Both the position numbers and the translations under genes were made by a program. From NCBI RefSeq assembly GCF_000377505.1, contig NZ_KB898187.1, positions 1 through 64,000 on the forward strand: a stretch of 64,000 nucleotides of DNA. Direction: 5' to 3'. Origin of the DNA: Paenibacillus massiliensis 2301065 = DSM 16942 (lineage in GTDB: Bacteria > Bacillota > Bacilli > Paenibacillales > Paenibacillaceae). The notes below the pieces were generated by a model. The model had not been told where the DNA came from. It saw only the letters and a list, made by a program, of their open reading frames with translations, and did not search any database. Numbering within the stretch: the first letter of the stretch is position 1; each line of letters opens with the position of its first letter. Positions 35,020 to 43,899 of the stretch are shown here, piece by piece.

Positions 35020-35472
35020 ATGGCTAAGATTAGCATCTCTGACGTATACGACATCATCCATGCTAATCTTCGGGAAGACCCGGAGATTCTGGAGATGCTT
35101 GGATTAGAAGGGGATGCTTCGCCTCAAAAACTGGCTGTTAGGATTCAGAAACGAAGGAATCCAAAAGAGCTGGAAGCAGACAATCTGCCTCTCATCTCGT
35201 TTTTTAAAATTCCGGGAGAGCGCGGGAAAAGCTATCTTGAGTACAGGTTCAGCGTCGTTTTTATCGTCCACACTCAGGATGATGTGGGGCTGGCTGTTCG
35301 GATCGCCGACAGAATCACAGAACTCTTTGATGACAGGTTCATGAGAGGGTTGAAGCAAGTCAGCTTTTTCGGGCAATACATTACGAGTGCAGAGGATGTA
35401 TCTAACCCTGGAAAAGGCTACAAGTATTTTACCCAAATTGGTTTTACCATTGGGATAGATGAGGATGAATAA
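35020..35472 (+). CDS. Probable tail completion / tail terminator protein
   Basis: 150 residues from ATG 35020 (AGAGGA 10 bases upstream; GTG 35011 is too close to it). No signal or membrane segment. The position directly before the tail tube gene, the length and the beta/alpha pattern (LISFFKIPGERGKSYLEYRFSVV, VRIADRITELFDD) suit the small tail-completion proteins that cap the tube at its head end. Sequence identity to a named family was not recognised. It ends 13 bp before the tube gene start. Confidence 0.55.
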   Translation: MAKISISDVYDIIHANLREDPEILEMLGLEGDASPQKLAVRIQKRRNPKELEADNLPLISFFKIPGERGKSYLEYRFSVVFIVHTQDDVGLAVRIADRITELFDDRFMRGLKQVSFFGQYITSAEDVSNPGKGYKYFTQIGFTIGIDEDE

Positions 35473-35485
35473 GGAGGTCTTTTTA

Positions 35486-36544
35486 ATGGCAAACACCAAG
35501 AATAAAAAAATGATTATCAAGGGTGCCGGCAAATTCATGGCTAAAATTCCGAATTGTGATGACCTGGTTACAATCGGTACCTTGAATAACATGCGTCTGG
35601 ATGTCCAGCTTGATATGCAGGATATCGAGGGAGGCGACTCCAGCGTAGCGCTCGATACATTACTGCGCAAGAAGACGATCGATGTCACCGCTGAATCGGC
35701 CAAATTCGATCTGAATCTTGTTCGTCTGGTCCTCGGCTCCAAGCTACGTGAAGGTGTCTCGGGTGCGGCATTCAATATGGTTACAGAAACGGTTGTAGTC
35801 CCTTCAAGTTCACCTTACCAGGTTGAATTATCGCAGCTACCAATCACCACCCCAGCTCCTAAGGCTTATGAAAACCGAGTGGGCGGCAATGATGTGACTG
35901 CTAGCGTATCCATCACGGGAAAAGATAAAACGGTCATTTTTGATATGGCTCTTGCCGGTGCTACGGTTGTGATTGTGTATGCTGTCGCTCTGCCAGGTGT
36001 AACACCGGACCCTGACGGCTTTGTATGGGTGCTGGAAGAGAAGCACACCATTACGCAAAAGGGAAGTAGCTTCGAGGTCGACCTGGTTTATGCTTCTTCA
36101 CTGCATAGTGAGCCGCAAATTTCTGTCCGCACACTGAATGGAAACAAGCTGCTGAAGAAGACGGCGAGCGCTTCTCCTGGCGAGGACCAATATGTTGTTG
36201 AAGGCGGCAAACTGAAGTTTAACTCTGCGTTGAAGGACGTAAACATCTACGTGAACTACAAGCGTAACGAAGTGGTAGACGTTCTCGATATTACCACGCA
36301 GGATATGCCACTGACTGTACATGTCGTGCATGATGGACAATTCGAGCAAAAAGACGGCACTATTCAAGGCTACCAGACCGAGTTGTTCCAATGCCGCGTG
36401 AAGTCTAACTTTACTCTGGATGCGCAACGCCAGCAGGCTTCTACACACTCGGTGACCCTGACGGTGATCGATCCTGAGCGTCCTGATGGAAAACTTGGAA
36501 GCATTAAACGTTACGAGGTAGCGAGCACAGGAACCGTGTGCTAA
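35486..36544 (+). CDS. Probable major tail (tube) protein
   Basis: 352 residues from ATG 35486 with AAGGAGG 8 bases upstream. The N-terminal ~110 residues and the final ~90 (ITTQDMPLTVHVVHDG, FTLDAQRQQASTHSVTLTVI) form a beta-rich core suited to a tail tube subunit. Between them is an inserted beta-module with IVYAVAL and IYVNYKR ends. The single gene has the best ribosome site of the group and is followed at once by a strong terminator, as expected for the most abundant virion protein. No contractile-sheath features are seen. Identity rests on order and fold pattern. Confidence 0.68.
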   Translation: MANTKNKKMIIKGAGKFMAKIPNCDDLVTIGTLNNMRLDVQLDMQDIEGGDSSVALDTLLRKKTIDVTAESAKFDLNLVRLVLGSKLREGVSGAAFNMVTETVVVPSSSPYQVELSQLPITTPAPKAYENRVGGNDVTASVSITGKDKTVIFDMALAGATVVIVYAVALPGVTPDPDGFVWVLEEKHTITQKGSSFEVDLVYASSLHSEPQISVRTLNGNKLLKKTASASPGEDQYVVEGGKLKFNSALKDVNIYVNYKRNEVVDVLDITTQDMPLTVHVVHDGQFEQKDGTIQGYQTELFQCRVKSNFTLDAQRQQASTHSVTLTVIDPERPDGKLGSIKRYEVASTGTVC

Positions 36545-36574
36545 TTGATGAAAAAACAAGTACTATCTTGAATA

Positions 36575-36602
36575 GAAAAAACCCTCCATGGAGGGTTTTT
36601 TC
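36575..36602 (+). terminator. Terminator directly after the tube gene
   Basis: GAAAAAACCCTCC-ATG-GAGGGTTTTTTC is a near-perfect palindrome with A- and T-tracts, able to terminate in either direction. It probably gives the tube gene an excess of transcript over the chaperone and tape measure genes. Confidence 0.92.
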
Positions 36603-36740
36603 TTCTGTACAGCCTCTTCTGTTACATAACCAATAGATTTACTTAGAATGAGTTACGAGTTGACTGACAGGATGTCCCCCGCCTGTTGGTCGCCCTCGTT
36701 TCACTGCAATTGGGGGAAACACCTAAAGGGGGCTATTTTC

Positions 36741-37199
36741 ATGAATGAAAGAGATTTGGTTATTCCTAGAGCAAATGACGAAACGATTCAGCCTGAAGAA
36801 GCCGGGCAGGGAGAAGCTGCTTCTACAGTACAGGAAAATCCTCCAATGACTCAGGCAGAAGCAGATCAACGTGAGAAGGTCTACTTTGAAGAGGATGAGA
36901 AGGTTCGTCTTAGAGACGGTTTTACTTATTCCATTCCACCTCTGGGACTGAAAGACGCTCGTCAGCTGATCCAGAAACTGAACACGATTGATTCTGGCGT
37001 CATTATTGCTAACTTGATTCCCGAAGGTGAGGAAGAGGAAGACCGTTTCGACGAATTAATGGAGATTTTACATATGGCCTTCAAGCCATATTACAAACAT
37101 ATCACAGTGGAGTACCTCGAAGAATTTATAGACCTGGATACGGCTAAGACGATCATCGACTGCATGATCGGGTTGAATGGCTTAAAAAAGTCACTGTAA
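36741..37199 (+). CDS. Tail assembly chaperone, gpG-like (zero-frame product)
   Basis: 152 residues from ATG 36741 with AAAGGGGG upstream; upstream in-frame starts lack a ribosome site. Acidic N-terminus, then RLRDGFTYSIPPLGLKDARQLIQKLNTI and a helical end. It lies between tube and tape measure genes and ends in a slippery sequence, both hallmarks of the lambda gpG/gpGT chaperone pair, which coats the tape measure protein during tail assembly and is absent from the finished tail. Lengths (152 and 262 for the frameshift product) are close to lambda's 140 and 279. Confidence 0.85.
   Translation: MNERDLVIPRANDETIQPEEAGQGEAASTVQENPPMTQAEADQREKVYFEEDEKVRLRDGFTYSIPPLGLKDARQLIQKLNTIDSGVIIANLIPEGEEEEDRFDELMEILHMAFKPYYKHITVEYLEEFIDLDTAKTIIDCMIGLNGLKKSL
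37184..37190 (+). other. Programmed -1 ribosomal frameshift site (A AAA AAG)
   Basis: In the zero frame the codons are TTA AAA AAG, so the heptamer A AAA AAG has X XXY YYZ phasing, the most efficient bacterial -1 slip. It lies three codons before the zero-frame stop (TAA 37197-37199). After slipping, the -1 frame stays open to TGA at 37526-37528. Confidence 0.88.
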
Positions 37200-37528
37200 C
37201 CACTTCGAAGGAAGAAGAGGAATATGACAGTCAACCGCCAGTAGACTGGGCGAATATCTTCTTCAAGCTCGCGCATTACTGCAACTTTAAGAAGCAGGAT
37301 GTGTGGGATTTAACCCTTCCGCAGCTAGGTTACTATCTCGAGCAGTGCAATGAGCACATCCAGTTCACAGTCAAAATATCAACGATGTCACTTGGCGGTC
37401 TTGGATTGTTTAGTGGAGGCGTTGCTGCTGACGAACAAGGTGAAGTCGTAAAAGCCGATGGAACATATGTGGATGGATACAAAGTCGCTGACCAGGGAGA
37501 TATGGACTTCCTCGCAAGTCTGCTGTGA
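37190..37528 (+). CDS. Frameshift extension of the tail assembly chaperone (T part of gpGT)
   Basis: 112 residues in the -1 frame, joined to residue 150 of the upstream gene to give a 262-residue fusion. It begins VTVTTSKEEEEYDSQPP and includes DWANIFFKLAHYCNFKKQDV, WDLTLPQLGYYLEQCNEH and a Gly-rich stretch. It has no good ribosome site of its own; an internal GTG at 37301 has only weak SD-like bases. In lambda the T part binds the tube subunit while G binds the tape measure protein. Confidence 0.82.
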   Translation, partial: VTVTTSKEEEEYDSQPPVDWANIFFKLAHYCNFKKQDVWDLTLPQLGYYLEQCNEHIQFTVKISTMSLGGLGLFSGGVAADEQGEVVKADGTYVDGYKVADQGDMDFLASLL

Positions 37529-37595
37529 TCCGAGACTCCTGTCTGCTCCAGAATGGAGGGGCGGGAGTTTTATTATAATCAAGGTGGTGACAGTC

Positions 37596-40500
37596 TTGGA
37601 CAATATTCAGACCGGATTACTTTCGGGCTTTAAACAATCCATAGCCAGCATCAAGAAATTTGGAGAGGAGCTTGAAGGCTTGGATAGCCGTTTTGGGCGG
37701 CTTGACCAGCGCGTTCAGGCAATGCAGTCCTCTCTTGGCGCGTTGGATTCTCAAATGATTGAGCGTAGGGACGAGATAGAAAACATTATCAAAGCCATTA
37801 ATGATGTTAAGATACTTCCTTCGGAGAAGCTGAAGCGTTATTTGGTTGAGCAGATCAATCTCATGAATAAAAAGATCATTGATAAGGTAAGAGAGCAGAT
37901 TAACCTGCAGGTACAGTCCATCATGCAAGAGGTCAGCACGGGCCAGGTGGGCCCTCTAAATCTGACCAGGAATGGGCTCATACCAAATGTAAAAAGCTCA
38001 ACGAATAGTGGAGACCCTGGAGCGAAGAGCGGCGGCGTCAGCGGGTCAGGCAGTGTCTCAAGCAGTAGTGATCAGGGGGCTGCAAGCAGCAGTAAAAGAT
38101 CCGGGCTGACGGATGCAGTTATCAAGTCCTTCGGTGGTATGTTGGGCAAAAATTCAGATATTCCGGTACAACTGCTCTCCAATGCTGTCGATACCTTCAA
38201 GACAGTTCAGAATGAGCAGATCAAGATGATGCAGACAATGATGATGAAAAACCATGCCCTAAGCACAAAGCCCAAGGATAATGTGTCCGATGCGGGTAAA
38301 ACAATGGCTACAACAGCGGACATCCCGGACATTCAGAAGTTTGTCAGACAGCAATCCATCTATTATGGCACGGATTACGGGACGCTGACAAAGGTGGCTG
38401 GTATTGGTGTTCAGCAGTTCGATGACCCTACGGAAATCAAGAAATTTGTCCAGCTTGCTGCTCAGCTTCAGACCCTTGAACCGGGTAGTGATATCATCAA
38501 AATCGCTAGCGGGCTTGGATCTGTTATATCGCAGTTTGATCTGGCACTGGCAGACGTGCAGGAGAAGGTAGCACAGCCTCTAGCGGCAGTAACCGAAATT
38601 ACTCGTACTCCATCAACTAAGATCATAGAGGAAATGAGACGTTTTGACGCTGCGAATAAGGGTGGCAATATGGATCCGGATACAGCGATTGTTATGGCGG
38701 CCACCTCAATCAAGTCTGCGGCGACCGAAGGTGTAGATATCAATACATTCTACAACAATGCTCTGAAAAGTTTGCAATCCGATCATGCGCTGAGCCGTCT
38801 GGCCAAGCTTGGAGTGGACCCCTACAAGGCAGATGACATTACTGGTGCGAAAACACTTCGCCCTACAAATGAGCTGTTCACAGAGGTAGCAAGAGCTCTG
38901 ACTCGTATGGACTCCTCCACTCGAAGCGACACGTACCGGGATCTGTTCGGATCAGAACAGATATCCAAAGAGGCGGGGAGCATGTCCCGCATCATGAACA
39001 ATTTCGTAGAGACAATGAACAAGGTGGATCAGTTTAATCAAGGGCAGTATGAGAATACGATCAAAGCCTCTCTAGATAATCCTATGGTTAATGCGAATCG
39101 GGCGCACACAAGTATTAGCGTAGCGTTGGATGCACTTACCCAGGAATTCACTCCGGCCATTAATAAAGTGTCTTATATGCTGATGAATATGGCTGGCGGA
39201 ATAGAGAAGAATGCGGCAATCCTGGCTGACCTCGGTGGAATATTTGCAACAATGCTTACAGGCTTAATGGCGTGGCGTGGAATCAAGTGGGTGGGAAATA
39301 AACCTGGCGTGAATCTTCTTGAAAATGTAGAAACGCAGCGAACTCGAACTGGATTTATTAATTCTGTCGGCGGCTTACGTACAGATGGGCTGTTGTCAAG
39401 TGCTTTCGGAAATCTGAGTCGCCAACAGGTTGGGGAGATGCAGAAAAATCCTCTTCTTGAAGGTTACATTCGCAAGTTGGATGGTATGACCGAGGAGCAA
39501 AGGAATCATTTCAAAGCTTATTTGTCCGATAAGCGGATTGATGTTAAAGATTTACCGACGCTCTTCACTGCGATGGACGAAGCTCCGAATTGGGAAAAAA
39601 GGCCCGACTTAACTAATGTGGAGAAATACTCGCGAATCAGACAGTACAATAATCGTCTATCCACACGCCCGGAAGTGGCAAGTGCCCTTAGTTCTGGTTT
39701 CCTCGGTACACTAAATAGTAGTACAGCTAGTATGGGTGCATTTAACAGCCATCGAACGAATGCGGAATACAGTAACGTATCAGACCGGATGAGCCGCATG
39801 ACTCAGAAAGAGTTTGCTGGTTTTGAGAACAGCTTGGTGGAGCGCCAGCGTAACGGACTTCCGCCGATCCATGACATCACTTCACTCTCAAGAGCACTCG
39901 ATCACTACAGCAATAGTATACGGGAGTCGGAATCCGCGGCACGAAGGGCTACACCAACCTACGGCAGCCTTTCTAATGCGATCCGTTCGCTGAACTCTAG
40001 CACATCCAGTGCAGGTGGTATTCGCGAGAGATTCAGAAATTTCTTGAAAGATATCCCGAATTTAGCACGTGGGGCAGGCAGCTCTATTGTAGGGCTTACC
40101 AAGAACATCGCCAAAATGGGAGTGCAGATGGCTGCTATGTATGCGCTTGGGAAGGTTGTACAAGGAGTTACCGAAGGCATGACAACGACTGAGAGTGAAA
40201 AAAAACTCGCAGCTGCAGAGGGCAGGGAGAAGCAAAGCACCTATACTGCCAATATGTTAGAGGAAATGAGTGGAGGTGGTCTGCAGCCTCTTCTTAATCC
40301 AGCCTATTGGGGTGGTGTAGTCCGTGGCATGCTCGGGAGCGCAGGGAATGGCATTAGTAAATTTTTTGGTGGTAACGGTGATGATGTTGGTGTTGGTAAA
40401 TTGATGGATGATTTTAAATCTATGTCAGCGTACTACGGTTACAATGGTACAGCCCCGGATATGGCAAAGTGGCTCAAGGAAACAAAAGGTTTGACGATGG

Positions 40501-41903
40501 AGCAGGCAGTAAACCAGTGGTACGAAAATTCTGGGGAAGCCAAGAAGAACGAACAAATGAGACAAGAGGGCATCAACGAGCAATATAAGCAAGCCCAATT
40601 GAAAGCTGCAGAGGAGAATAGTCTCCAAGAGAATGCTAAAAAAGAATATGAGAAGCAATATAAAGAGGGGCAGCTTAACTCTTCTAGCATCAATTCGAAT
40701 GACCTCAGTCAACGTATTGATAGCGAGCTGACAAAGGTAAAGGAGGAGCACTCACAAAAGATTTCGGACGCACTCATGGGTGGGTTGTCTTCTTATGATC
40801 CCAAATACATTGAAATGCGTAAAGCACAGGTGGAAGCGGAACGCCAAGTTCTTGAGGATGAGCTAGCGATTATTGATAGCTACATTAACAGGGCTAAGAA
40901 GATCCTTGAAACTGCTGATCCTAACTCGGAAGAATACAAGAATGCGCAGAAAACGCTTGAAAATATGAAGTCTGTCCGGGATGAGGTAAAGGAGAAGGGC
41001 GAAAAAGTAATCAAGAATGACAACAATGAGGTCATTCTTGAGAAGTATCAGAAGCAGACAGGTGCCTCTGACATGAGAATGCAGCGTATTGAGCTCATGT
41101 CGCAGGCGAAGGAGCTTGAGGCTTCCTATTACATGGATACTCAGTCCAAAGAATATTACGATGCTATGAAGAGCATCACGCAGAACAAGATATCGCAAAT
41201 GCAGGCAGAGCTGGAGAACCTGAAGGCTATCGAGGTACAGGGTGAACAGACTGAGGAGCATGCGACGAAGATACTGCAAACGCAGAACAACATTGCACAG
41301 GAGCGGGTTAATCTCAAGCAATTACGACTGGATTCCATCACACTGGGAAGACAACGCATCTCGGATAATATGTCTGATCGTGAAAATGAGCTTCTTGCTC
41401 TTCAAGTTCGATCAGGGATTACAGATGAGAGCTCCCCGATTCTGCGTAACAAGCGGATTGCGAACTACAAGTCGGAAATTTCGGATATCAACGAGCTAAT
41501 CTCCCAGCATCAATCCAATTTGAAAACAGCCGGTGCGGGAGAGGCAGTGAAAATTCAACAGGAAATCCGGGACTTGCAGAAGCAGTCCTTACAGGCCCAA
41601 TTAGGAATCTTGCAGGAGGTTAAGACGGGGGCTGGCACGTTTAATATGCCACAGGGCGTGACGGCCATGTCGCGATATGAATATTTGACCCGTAATGGTA
41701 CACACACGTCAACTACGGTAGGAATGGGCGATGTGACGGTCAATATTACTTTGCCTAACGTCACTAGCGCAACCTCGGCAGAGCAATTGCAGCAGATCGG
41801 AGCTGGTCTAGGACAAGGGCTGGCGCAAGGACGTGTGGGTGGTATTCGACAGCAACTGGGCGGAAATCCGCAAACAGGCTACCGCAGTCGGTACGGCAGA
41901 TAA
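37596..41903 (+). CDS. Tail tape measure protein
   Basis: 1435 residues from TTG 37596. AAGGTGGTGA upstream makes this the best start; longer in-frame starts run into the chaperone gene. It sets tail length: the family rule of about 0.15 nm per residue would give roughly 200 nm. N-terminal coiled coil (~1-110), Ser/Gly linker, a helical TP901-type segment, a hydrophobic stretch near residue 545 (LADLGGIFATMLTGLMAW), a second hydrophobic region around 830, and long charged coiled coils at ~960-1400. No lysozyme or peptidase domain is seen in it. Confidence 0.9.
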   Translation: MDNIQTGLLSGFKQSIASIKKFGEELEGLDSRFGRLDQRVQAMQSSLGALDSQMIERRDEIENIIKAINDVKILPSEKLKRYLVEQINLMNKKIIDKVREQINLQVQSIMQEVSTGQVGPLNLTRNGLIPNVKSSTNSGDPGAKSGGVSGSGSVSSSSDQGAASSSKRSGLTDAVIKSFGGMLGKNSDIPVQLLSNAVDTFKTVQNEQIKMMQTMMMKNHALSTKPKDNVSDAGKTMATTADIPDIQKFVRQQSIYYGTDYGTLTKVAGIGVQQFDDPTEIKKFVQLAAQLQTLEPGSDIIKIASGLGSVISQFDLALADVQEKVAQPLAAVTEITRTPSTKIIEEMRRFDAANKGGNMDPDTAIVMAATSIKSAATEGVDINTFYNNALKSLQSDHALSRLAKLGVDPYKADDITGAKTLRPTNELFTEVARALTRMDSSTRSDTYRDLFGSEQISKEAGSMSRIMNNFVETMNKVDQFNQGQYENTIKASLDNPMVNANRAHTSISVALDALTQEFTPAINKVSYMLMNMAGGIEKNAAILADLGGIFATMLTGLMAWRGIKWVGNKPGVNLLENVETQRTRTGFINSVGGLRTDGLLSSAFGNLSRQQVGEMQKNPLLEGYIRKLDGMTEEQRNHFKAYLSDKRIDVKDLPTLFTAMDEAPNWEKRPDLTNVEKYSRIRQYNNRLSTRPEVASALSSGFLGTLNSSTASMGAFNSHRTNAEYSNVSDRMSRMTQKEFAGFENSLVERQRNGLPPIHDITSLSRALDHYSNSIRESESAARRATPTYGSLSNAIRSLNSSTSSAGGIRERFRNFLKDIPNLARGAGSSIVGLTKNIAKMGVQMAAMYALGKVVQGVTEGMTTTESEKKLAAAEGREKQSTYTANMLEEMSGGGLQPLLNPAYWGGVVRGMLGSAGNGISKFFGGNGDDVGVGKLMDDFKSMSAYYGYNGTAPDMAKWLKETKGLTMEQAVNQWYENSGEAKKNEQMRQEGINEQYKQAQLKAAEENSLQENAKKEYEKQYKEGQLNSSSINSNDLSQRIDSELTKVKEEHSQKISDALMGGLSSYDPKYIEMRKAQVEAERQVLEDELAIIDSYINRAKKILETADPNSEEYKNAQKTLENMKSVRDEVKEKGEKVIKNDNNEVILEKYQKQTGASDMRMQRIELMSQAKELEASYYMDTQSKEYYDAMKSITQNKISQMQAELENLKAIEVQGEQTEEHATKILQTQNNIAQERVNLKQLRLDSITLGRQRISDNMSDRENELLALQVRSGITDESSPILRNKRIANYKSEISDINELISQHQSNLKTAGAGEAVKIQQEIRDLQKQSLQAQLGILQEVKTGAGTFNMPQGVTAMSRYEYLTRNGTHTSTTVGMGDVTVNITLPNVTSATSAEQLQQIGAGLGQGLAQGRVGGIRQQLGGNPQTGYRSRYGR

Positions 41904-41937
41904 ACTAAATTCGAAGCTCCCCGCCTTATAGTGCGAG

Positions 41938-42175
41938 TTCAAAAAGTCAGGTTTTCAGCACCGAAGCCTATGCTTCCGAAGTGCGTTTTTTCAAAACGCT
42001 GGAGTTGAATGAAGCTAGGGACTGAGGAGTGAAGCGTACGTGGGGTACGAGAGCACCTGAAATGTTTCCGTAGGAAACATGCTTCGGAAGCATCCGCTTA
42101 GGCCCGGCTGAATTCAAGATTTGATGTCGAGTCCGCTTCCTGACTTCCTTCGTGATCAAAAGATGACTTTTTGAA
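41938..42175. repeat. Structured palindromic repeat element (MITE- or RNA-like), 238 bp
   Basis: Perfect 12-bp terminal inverted repeats TTCAAAAAGTCA (41938-41949) and TGACTTTTTGAA (42164-42175), extendable to 16 of 18 matches. Inside is a second perfect 12-bp pair, ATGCTTCCGAAG (41970-41981) and CTTCGGAAGCAT (42082-42093). Local hairpins include GTTTCC-GTA-GGAAAC and CGTAC...GTACG. There is no open frame of note. It fills most of the 319-bp gap between tape measure and baseplate genes. An interspersed repeat family is likely but cannot be proved from one copy. Confidence 0.6.
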
Positions 42176-42181
42176 GAGCCT

Positions 42182-42190
42182 CTTATAATG
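42182..42190 (+). promoter_or_regulatory. Recurrent CTTATAATG motif (candidate late promoter -10)
   Basis: CTTATAATG includes a perfect TATAAT. It is 32 bp before the start at 42223 and directly abuts the palindromic repeat, which may provide or replace upstream promoter elements. Confidence 0.45.
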
Positions 42191-42222
42191 AGGTGGGGAT
42201 TCTTTTTAAGGAGGTTATACCC

Positions 42223-42843
42223 ATGACCCAACAGAATGTCATCTTGAATGAAGACTCTATATATAAGAAGAAGCTGTTCTACGATAACGGAATCGGGTAT
42301 CAGCAGATTCAGGCAAAATTGATAACGGAATACAAGCCCCCAACACCGACCATGAAATCACAGGTCAATCAAACAATATCTTCTTCTGCGGGCATGATCC
42401 AGGCGGGGACCTCCCACTACACGGCCACGATAACCCTGCTGTTCTACTCCAAGAAGGAGTATGCGGATTGGCTGCAGTTCATTGGATCTCAACATAAATA
42501 TTACGACGAAAAAGGAACCGTCTACGTTGGTGTTGTAGTTGGGGAGCCGGACATTAAGAATGCAGAGATGGAGACAAAGTACATTATCACCATCGAGCTG
42601 GCTCTGATCCGTAAGCAGGATTTTGAGTACAGGTATATGACGAACTTCCTCGATATTGATGACCACTGGGCCAAGGATTATATCAATGAGATGCAGCAGA
42701 TGGGGCTCGTTGCGACGAACTGGTCTTCTGACGGCAGCAATGTGGACTACTTCAGACCCAATGACCCCATCACCCGCTCGGAGTCCGTGACCCTGCTGAT
42801 GAGATCTTATCGTTACATCGACAAGCTATTGAGGGGGTATTAA
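42223..42843 (+). CDS. Baseplate/distal-tail protein with C-terminal SLH domain
   Basis: 206 residues from ATG 42223 with AAGGAGGT 6 bases upstream. Residues ~1-140 form a beta-rich domain of the type seen after tape measure genes (Dit-like position). Residues ~143-206 are an S-layer homology domain: FLDIDDHWAKDYINEMQQMG, then FRPNDPITRSESVTLLMRS. SLH domains bind pyruvylated secondary cell wall polysaccharide in Gram-positive bacteria, so this part would anchor the tail tip to the wall surface. The fusion of an SLH domain to a tail-tip protein is unusual. Confidence 0.75.
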   Translation: MTQQNVILNEDSIYKKKLFYDNGIGYQQIQAKLITEYKPPTPTMKSQVNQTISSSAGMIQAGTSHYTATITLLFYSKKEYADWLQFIGSQHKYYDEKGTVYVGVVVGEPDIKNAEMETKYIITIELALIRKQDFEYRYMTNFLDIDDHWAKDYINEMQQMGLVATNWSSDGSNVDYFRPNDPITRSESVTLLMRSYRYIDKLLRGY

Positions 42844-42844
42844 G

Positions 42845-43885
42845 GTGGAGCGCTGGATTGATGTAGACCCACTGGACTGGTTCTACCGGGATACACTGGA
42901 GATGACAAGACTAAAAACAAACCTGAACGGTGACGAAGTCCTTGCAGGCAAGACTTATAACGTATTTGCGGCGGGGCACGAAAGAATAGTCAGAAGGTTT
43001 ATTACAACCGAGGGCCAGCTGGAATTCCTGCTACCTGGCTACACCTATGATGCTAACGACCCCGTATATGTGATCGTCAATGGAGTAGAGGTTCTCCCGG
43101 AAAAGGTAGAGAACGGCAAAGTAACCATGTCCAATCCGTTGTCTGCAGGTATTGAGGTTGTATGTGTTGCGTACGGTATTCCGGATATCAAGCGTATTGG
43201 CTGCGTGGAGTCACCATACGAGGGTTGTTCAGACAGGGTACATCCCTGGGCAGACCTCAAATATAAGTCAACGTATTTCTTCAGCATGAATCACAAGCCG
43301 GAAACATGCACGGTGCTTGGCAAAAAACTGAAAAGGATCACAGTGAAAATTAATCCGGGAGACAATGTTGAGGACAAAATTGAGGCTGTCATTGGAGACA
43401 GGAAGGATGCCTTCACCATTTACAAAGGGCGAGTCTATCTCCCTTATATGTACAAGGATTTTCCTGCGAAGATCGGATACAATGCCGTTATTAACAGAAC
43501 CAGGAAGCATACATCGGAGACTGTCGTGGTTCAGTCAAGGTGTGTAAGGTACAATGACAGGTTTTTTCCAGGGGTCCGCCTACTTCGCGGTGAATTCTTT
43601 GCATTGATGGGCAGATTGCTGGAAAATATCCACAATCGGTTCACGGATAGAACTTTCCAGATCAATCCTCATCCGACGAGACACGTAGCCGACAGAGCTT
43701 CATGGGAGAAGAGGTGGTATGGAGGTCTTGTCCTATCCATGCTGAATGAAAAATTTGCTGACGGATGCTACGTGTTCCCGTTGTATAAGGATGAGAGGTT
43801 TGAGGCGGAGGAGTGCATGACAAGAGCTGAAGCCGTTACCTATTTGAACCGATTCATTGAATGGGTTACGGAAGTATATAGATAA
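42845..43885 (+). CDS. Baseplate-type protein with C-terminal SLH-like domain
   Basis: 346 residues from GTG 42845, two bases after the previous stop, with GAGGGGG upstream. It begins WIDVDPLDWFYRDTLEM and contains a small beta-module (EGQLEFLLPGYTYDA, VYVIVNGVEVLPE). The last ~65 residues resemble an SLH domain (ADRASWEKRWYGGLVLSML, then MTRAEAVTYLNRFIEW), less canonical than its neighbour. Two successive SLH-bearing tail proteins suggest cooperative wall binding. No enzymatic motif seen. Confidence 0.65.
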   Translation: MERWIDVDPLDWFYRDTLEMTRLKTNLNGDEVLAGKTYNVFAAGHERIVRRFITTEGQLEFLLPGYTYDANDPVYVIVNGVEVLPEKVENGKVTMSNPLSAGIEVVCVAYGIPDIKRIGCVESPYEGCSDRVHPWADLKYKSTYFFSMNHKPETCTVLGKKLKRITVKINPGDNVEDKIEAVIGDRKDAFTIYKGRVYLPYMYKDFPAKIGYNAVINRTRKHTSETVVVQSRCVRYNDRFFPGVRLLRGEFFALMGRLLENIHNRFTDRTFQINPHPTRHVADRASWEKRWYGGLVLSMLNEKFADGCYVFPLYKDERFEAEECMTRAEAVTYLNRFIEWVTEVYR

Positions 43886-43899
43886 GGCGGGTGTATGAA

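Noticed and set aside
35486-36544. Contractile tail sheath protein
   Set aside because: Considered because of the length, but there is one tube-like gene only, no sheath plus tube pair, and the downstream order is of the non-contractile type.
37301-37528. Independent small gene starting at GTG 37301
   Set aside because: It is better explained as the -1 frameshift extension of the upstream chaperone: the frame is open back to the slippery heptamer and only weak SD-like bases precede the GTG.
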